Of a DNA stretch of 64,000 nt, positions 62,701 through 64,000 are shown piece after piece. The notes under the pieces were generated by a model. The model saw only the letters and a program-made list of their open reading frames with translations. It did no database searches and had not been told where the DNA came from. Origin of the DNA: Chitinophaga rhizosphaerae (GTDB lineage: Bacteria; Bacteroidota; Bacteroidia; Chitinophagales; Chitinophagaceae); contig NZ_RXLO01000006.1 of NCBI RefSeq assembly GCF_003958645.1, positions 248,001 to 312,000 on the forward strand, read 5' to 3'. The position numbers and the translations under genes are program-made. Position 1 is the stretch's first letter, and each line of letters opens with the position of its first letter.

Positions 62701-64000
62701 TAGCCGTTTCAGTAGCCACACATCCAACTACACTGGTCACCGTGTAAGAAATCGTCGTCACCCCTGCAGTAAGGCCCGTCACGACACCATTCGCGTCAAT
62801 AGTAGCCACAGCAGGATTGGACGAAGTCCAAACCCCACCAGCAACCGCGTTATCCAAATCAGTCGTCAGCCCCACGCAAACATCGGTTGTACCGGTGATT
62901 GTACCGGCATTGGGCAGTGCATTCACCGTTATCGTAACGGATTCGGTGGTTTCACAACCCGCCGCGCTGGTCACCGTATAAGTTACGGTAGTCGTTCCCG
63001 CTGTAACGCCTGTCACAATACCATTTGCGTCAATCGTCGCGACAGCAGGATTGAACGATGTCCAAACGCCACCCGGCGTCGCGTTATCCAAATCAGTCGT
63101 CAGTCCCACACAGACATCGGCCGTTCCCGATATCGACGGCACAACCGGCAGTGCATTCACTGTAACCGTAACCGATTCGGTAGCTACGCAGCCAGTTCCA
63201 TCCGTCAATGAATAAGAAATTATCGCCGTTCCTGCGGCCACCCCGGTCACTACACCAAATGCATCAATCGTTGCCACAGCCGGATCGGAAGACGACCATA
63301 CTCCACCGGAAGTGGTGTTGGCCATCGTGATCGTCGATCCCTCACACACAGCATTCGCACCCGTGATCGGATCCACCAACGGCAATGCCTTCACCGTCAC
63401 CGTCGTAGTCTGGAAATCTTCACAACCCAAACCATTCGTGACCGTATAAGTAATAATAGCCGTTCCCGGAGATACGCCCGTCACCTTTCCTGACCCATCG
63501 ATCGCAGCCACGGCAACGTCAGACGAAGACCATACACCGGCCGGCGTAGCGCTCGACAAATCGGTGGTACCCGTCACACATACATCGGTAATACCGCTGA
63601 TCGGCGCTACCACCGGCAATGCATGCACGGTAACCGTAACCGACTCCGAAGCCTCGCATCCTACCCCGTTCGTAACAGTATAGGTAATTATAGCCGTACC
63701 GGCAGCAACGCCCTGCACTTCACCCATCGCATTGATCGTAGCCACTACCGTACTGGAAGACGACCACGTTCCGTTCGGTGTAGTGTTCACCAATGTCGTC
63801 CCGGATCCCGCACACATCACCGTAATCCCCGAAATCGGGTTTACAGCCGGCAGCGCATTCACCGTAACGGTTGCCGTTCTCACAGAAACACATCCTGCCG
63901 CGTTGGTCACCGTATAGGAAATTATCGCCGTCCCTGCAGATACGCCTGTCACCTCCCCTGATCCATCAATCGTCGCAATGGCAGGATCGGAAGAAGACCA
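56711..64000 (-). CDS. Giant T9SS surface adhesin with tandem Ig-like (BIG2-like) modules (5' end outside window)
   Basis: At least 2429 residues; the frame is open to base 64000, so the N-terminus is not in view. From the window edge to about residue 2150 it is a tandem array of 78-residue modules (27 complete plus one partial). Each has an AGTITGT start, a VCVG Cys, GxWxS, a VATID strand, a TTTITYTVT strand and a second Cys in SGC, suggesting one disulfide per Ig-like domain. Two Big_9/cadherin-like domains follow (VAIDDQARTYQAQPVNINVV; LAVNDTLNIRPDQRVQIPVL). The last 85 residues (IPNAITPNGDGLNDRFVIPD, FNRWGNEVY, GGTYYYIL) are the type B CHU_C sorting domain. It is co-directional with the PorP-like and PorE-like genes, so T9SS export and surface anchoring are expected. 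Confidence 0.94.
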   Translation of the reverse strand, partial: WSSSDPAIATIDGSGEVTGVSAGTAIISYTVTNAAGCVSVRTATVTVNALPAVNPISGITVMCAGSGTTLVNTTPNGTWSSSSTVVATINAMGEVQGVAAGTAIITYTVTNGVGCEASESVTVTVHALPVVAPISGITDVCVTGTTDLSSATPAGVWSSSDVAVAAIDGSGKVTGVSPGTAIITYTVTNGLGCEDFQTTTVTVKALPLVDPITGANAVCEGSTITMANTTSGGVWSSSDPAVATIDAFGVVTGVAAGTAIISYSLTDGTGCVATESVTVTVNALPVVPSISGTADVCVGLTTDLDNATPGGVWTSFNPAVATIDANGIVTGVTAGTTTVTYTVTSAAGCETTESVTITVNALPNAGTITGTTDVCVGLTTDLDNAVAGGVWTSSNPAVATIDANGVVTGLTAGVTTISYTVTSVVGCVATETATVTVNALPNAGTITGTVDVCVGLTTDLDNAIAGGVWTSSNSAVATIDAGGVVTGLTAGTITITYTVTSASGCISTATTTITVNALPNAGTITGTTDVCIGLTTDLDNAVAGGVWTSSNSAVATIDAGGVVTGLTSGTTTITYTVTGASGCISTATTIITVNALPNAGTITGTFDVCVGLTTDLDNAIAGGVWTSSNPAVATIDAGGIVTGLTAGTTTITYTVTSTSGCVATATTIVTVNALPNAGTITGSTNVCVGLMNNLDNAIAGGVWTSSNPAVATIDAGGVVTGLTAGTTTITYTVTSASGCISTATTIITVNALPNAGTITGAFDVCVGLTTDLDNAIAGGVWTSSNSAVATIDAGGIVTGLAAGTTTITYTVTSASGCIATTTTTITVNALPSAGTITGTADVCVGLTTDLDNAVAGGVWTSSNPAVATIDAGGVVTGLTAGTTTITYTVTSTSGCVATATTNVTVNALPNAGTITGTNDVCVGLMTDLDNAIAGGVWTSSNPAVATIDAGGVVTGLAAGTTTITYTVTSTSGCVATATTTLTVNALPNAGTITGISDVCVGQTNDLDNAIAGGVWTSSNSAVATIDAGGVVTGLTAGTTTITYTVTSTSGCVATATTTISVNALPNAGVITGTTDVCVGLTTDLDNAIAGGVWTSSNPAVATIDAGGVVTGLTSGTTTITYTVTSASGCISTATTIITVNALPNAGTITGTVDVCVGLTTDLDNAIAGGVWTSSNPAVATIDAGGVVTGLTAGTTTITYTITSTSGCIATATTTVTVNALPSAGTITGTTDVCVGLTTDLENAVANGTWASSNTTVATIDADGIVTGLTAGTTTITYTVTNPSGCVATTTTTITVNALPIAGIITGTTNVCVGLTTDLDNAVANGTWASSNTTVATIDADGIVTGLTAGTTTITYTVTNTSGCISTTTTTITVNALPNAGTITGITDVCVGQSNDLDNAIAGGVWTSSNTTVATIDAGGIVTGLTAGTTTITYTVTSASGCISTATTTVTVNALPNAGTITGTTNVCVGLTTDLDNAAANGTWASSNTTVATIDAGGIVTGLTDGTTTITYTVTSTSGCISTATTIITVNALPNAGTITGTVDVCMGLTTDLDNAIAGGVWTSSDPAVATIDADGIATGLTAGTTTITYTVTSTSGCVATATTNVTVNALPNAGTITGTVDVCVGLTTDLDNAIAGGDWTKSNPAVATIDAGGVVTGLAAGTTTITYTVTSTSGCVATATTTVTVNALPNAGTITGTTDVCVGLTTDLDNAIAGGVWTSSNPAVATIDAGGVVSGLTAGTTTITYTITSTSGCIATATTTVTVNALPSAGTITGTTDVCVGLTTDLDNAIAGGVWTSSNPAVATIDAGGVVTGLTSGTTTITYTVTSTSGCISTATTIITVNALPNAGTITGTVDVCVGLMTDLDNAIAGGVWTSSDPAVATIDAGGIVIGLTAGTTTITYTVTNTSGCTATTTTTITVNALPNAGTITGTTNVCVGLTTDLDNAAANGTWTSSNTTVATIDANGIITGLTAGTTTITYTVTNTSGCIATTTTTITVNALPSAGTITGTTDVCVGQTTDLDNAMANGTWTSSNTTVATIDADGIVTGLTAGTTTITYTVTNTTGCTTSQSTTVTVNAAPNVGPISGNTNLCVNTSATLTNATPNGTWTSSNSTVATIDVNGVVTALTTGTTTITYTVNTTAGCTASQSITINVKTCTPQVPPVAIDDQARTYQAQPVNINVVANDTQDNGAIDLATVAIQAQPANGTVSVASNGTVRYSPAPGFAGTDRFTYIVHNTGNLPSNTATVTISVDVLPLAVNDTLNIRPDQRVQIPVLTNDKGAIDPASLVISRQPARGSVTINPDGTVTFSPLPGFKGAEEFRYRMRDVHGTLSNEAVVRIYVGEEEFFIPNAITPNGDGLNDRFVIPDLHKFQRVSLTVFNRWGNEVYHKALYDNKWDGDGLSGGTYYYILKVDMPQGPKVIKGWIQLLK
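57546..64000 (-). repeat. In-frame tandem array of 234-bp repeats
   Basis: The period is exactly 234 bases (78 codons) across the whole stretch. Modules at about 57780-62928 are close to identical in DNA sequence. The four at 62929-63864 and the partial one at the window edge are clearly diverged, as is the last module (57546-57779). Two main sequence classes exist, encoding AGGVWTSSNPAVATIDAGG and ANGTWxSSNTTVATIDADG, interleaved along the array. Confidence 0.95.

Noticed and set aside
57546-64000. Regular repeats as a CRISPR array or other non-coding satellite
   Set aside because: The period is 234 bases, there are no short spacers, the repeats are in one reading frame with conserved protein modules, and differences are mostly conservative codon changes.

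Overview
The window looks like a chromosomal segment of a GC-rich member of the Bacteroidota, most likely Chitinophagaceae and close to Chitinophaga (inferred from content, not searched). The evidence is two SusC/SusD pairs, an ECF sigma/FecR/STN-SusC signalling set, type IX secretion (T9SS) type B sorting domains, a PorP/SprF-like protein, a GldG-like ABC component and a CusA-TolC fusion. Coding density is high. I see no tRNA, rRNA, CRISPR array, prophage or intact insertion sequence.

Layout. 1-9370 (minus): a polysaccharide-utilisation-type locus of SusC, SusD, a secreted toroid-like protein of unknown function and a LamG/glycosidase-like protein cut by the window edge. A divergent AraC regulator follows (9631-10503). 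10504-14567 (minus): a sugar-oxidation operon of aldo/keto reductase, enolase-superfamily dehydratase, sodium:solute symporter and RhaM-type mutarotase. 14865-18455 (plus): a secreted M43-type metalloprotease with a T9SS type B tail. 18527-21860 (minus): two short-chain dehydrogenases, a DUF2652 cyclase-like protein and an AraC regulator. 22159-24537 (plus): a FtsX/MacB-type permease. 24666-35049 (minus): ECF sigma, FecR, SusC with STN domain, SusD, ABC ATPase and a fused GldF/GldG-like permease, followed upstream by an Lrp/AsnC regulator (35065-35523).

35524-37312 is a low-density stretch with a decayed LacI regulator and a GNAT acetyltransferase. 37313-43245 (minus) is a heavy-metal efflux locus: small His/Asp protein, CusA-TolC fusion, CusB-like adaptor. 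43453-45540 (minus) holds a D-lactate-dehydrogenase-like enzyme and a zinc alcohol dehydrogenase. 45786-49929 holds divergent genes for a propeller/HEAT/cytochrome c protein and a calcineurin-like phosphoesterase. 49979-52184 is a divergent MFS/LysR pair, followed by a PQQ-like propeller protein (52299-53573). 53661-64000 (minus) is a T9SS surface-adhesin cassette: a giant protein with about 28 Ig-like modules on an exact 234-bp period (5' end outside the window), then PorP/SprF-like and PorE-like OmpA proteins.

Functionally the segment combines outer-membrane glycan uptake, non-phosphorylative sugar oxidation, metal export and T9SS surface display. The most unusual items are the module array and its mosaic structure, the SusCD plus GldFG-like ABC cluster under sigma/FecR control, phased short repeats in two promoter regions, and enzyme-family members with altered active-site positions.
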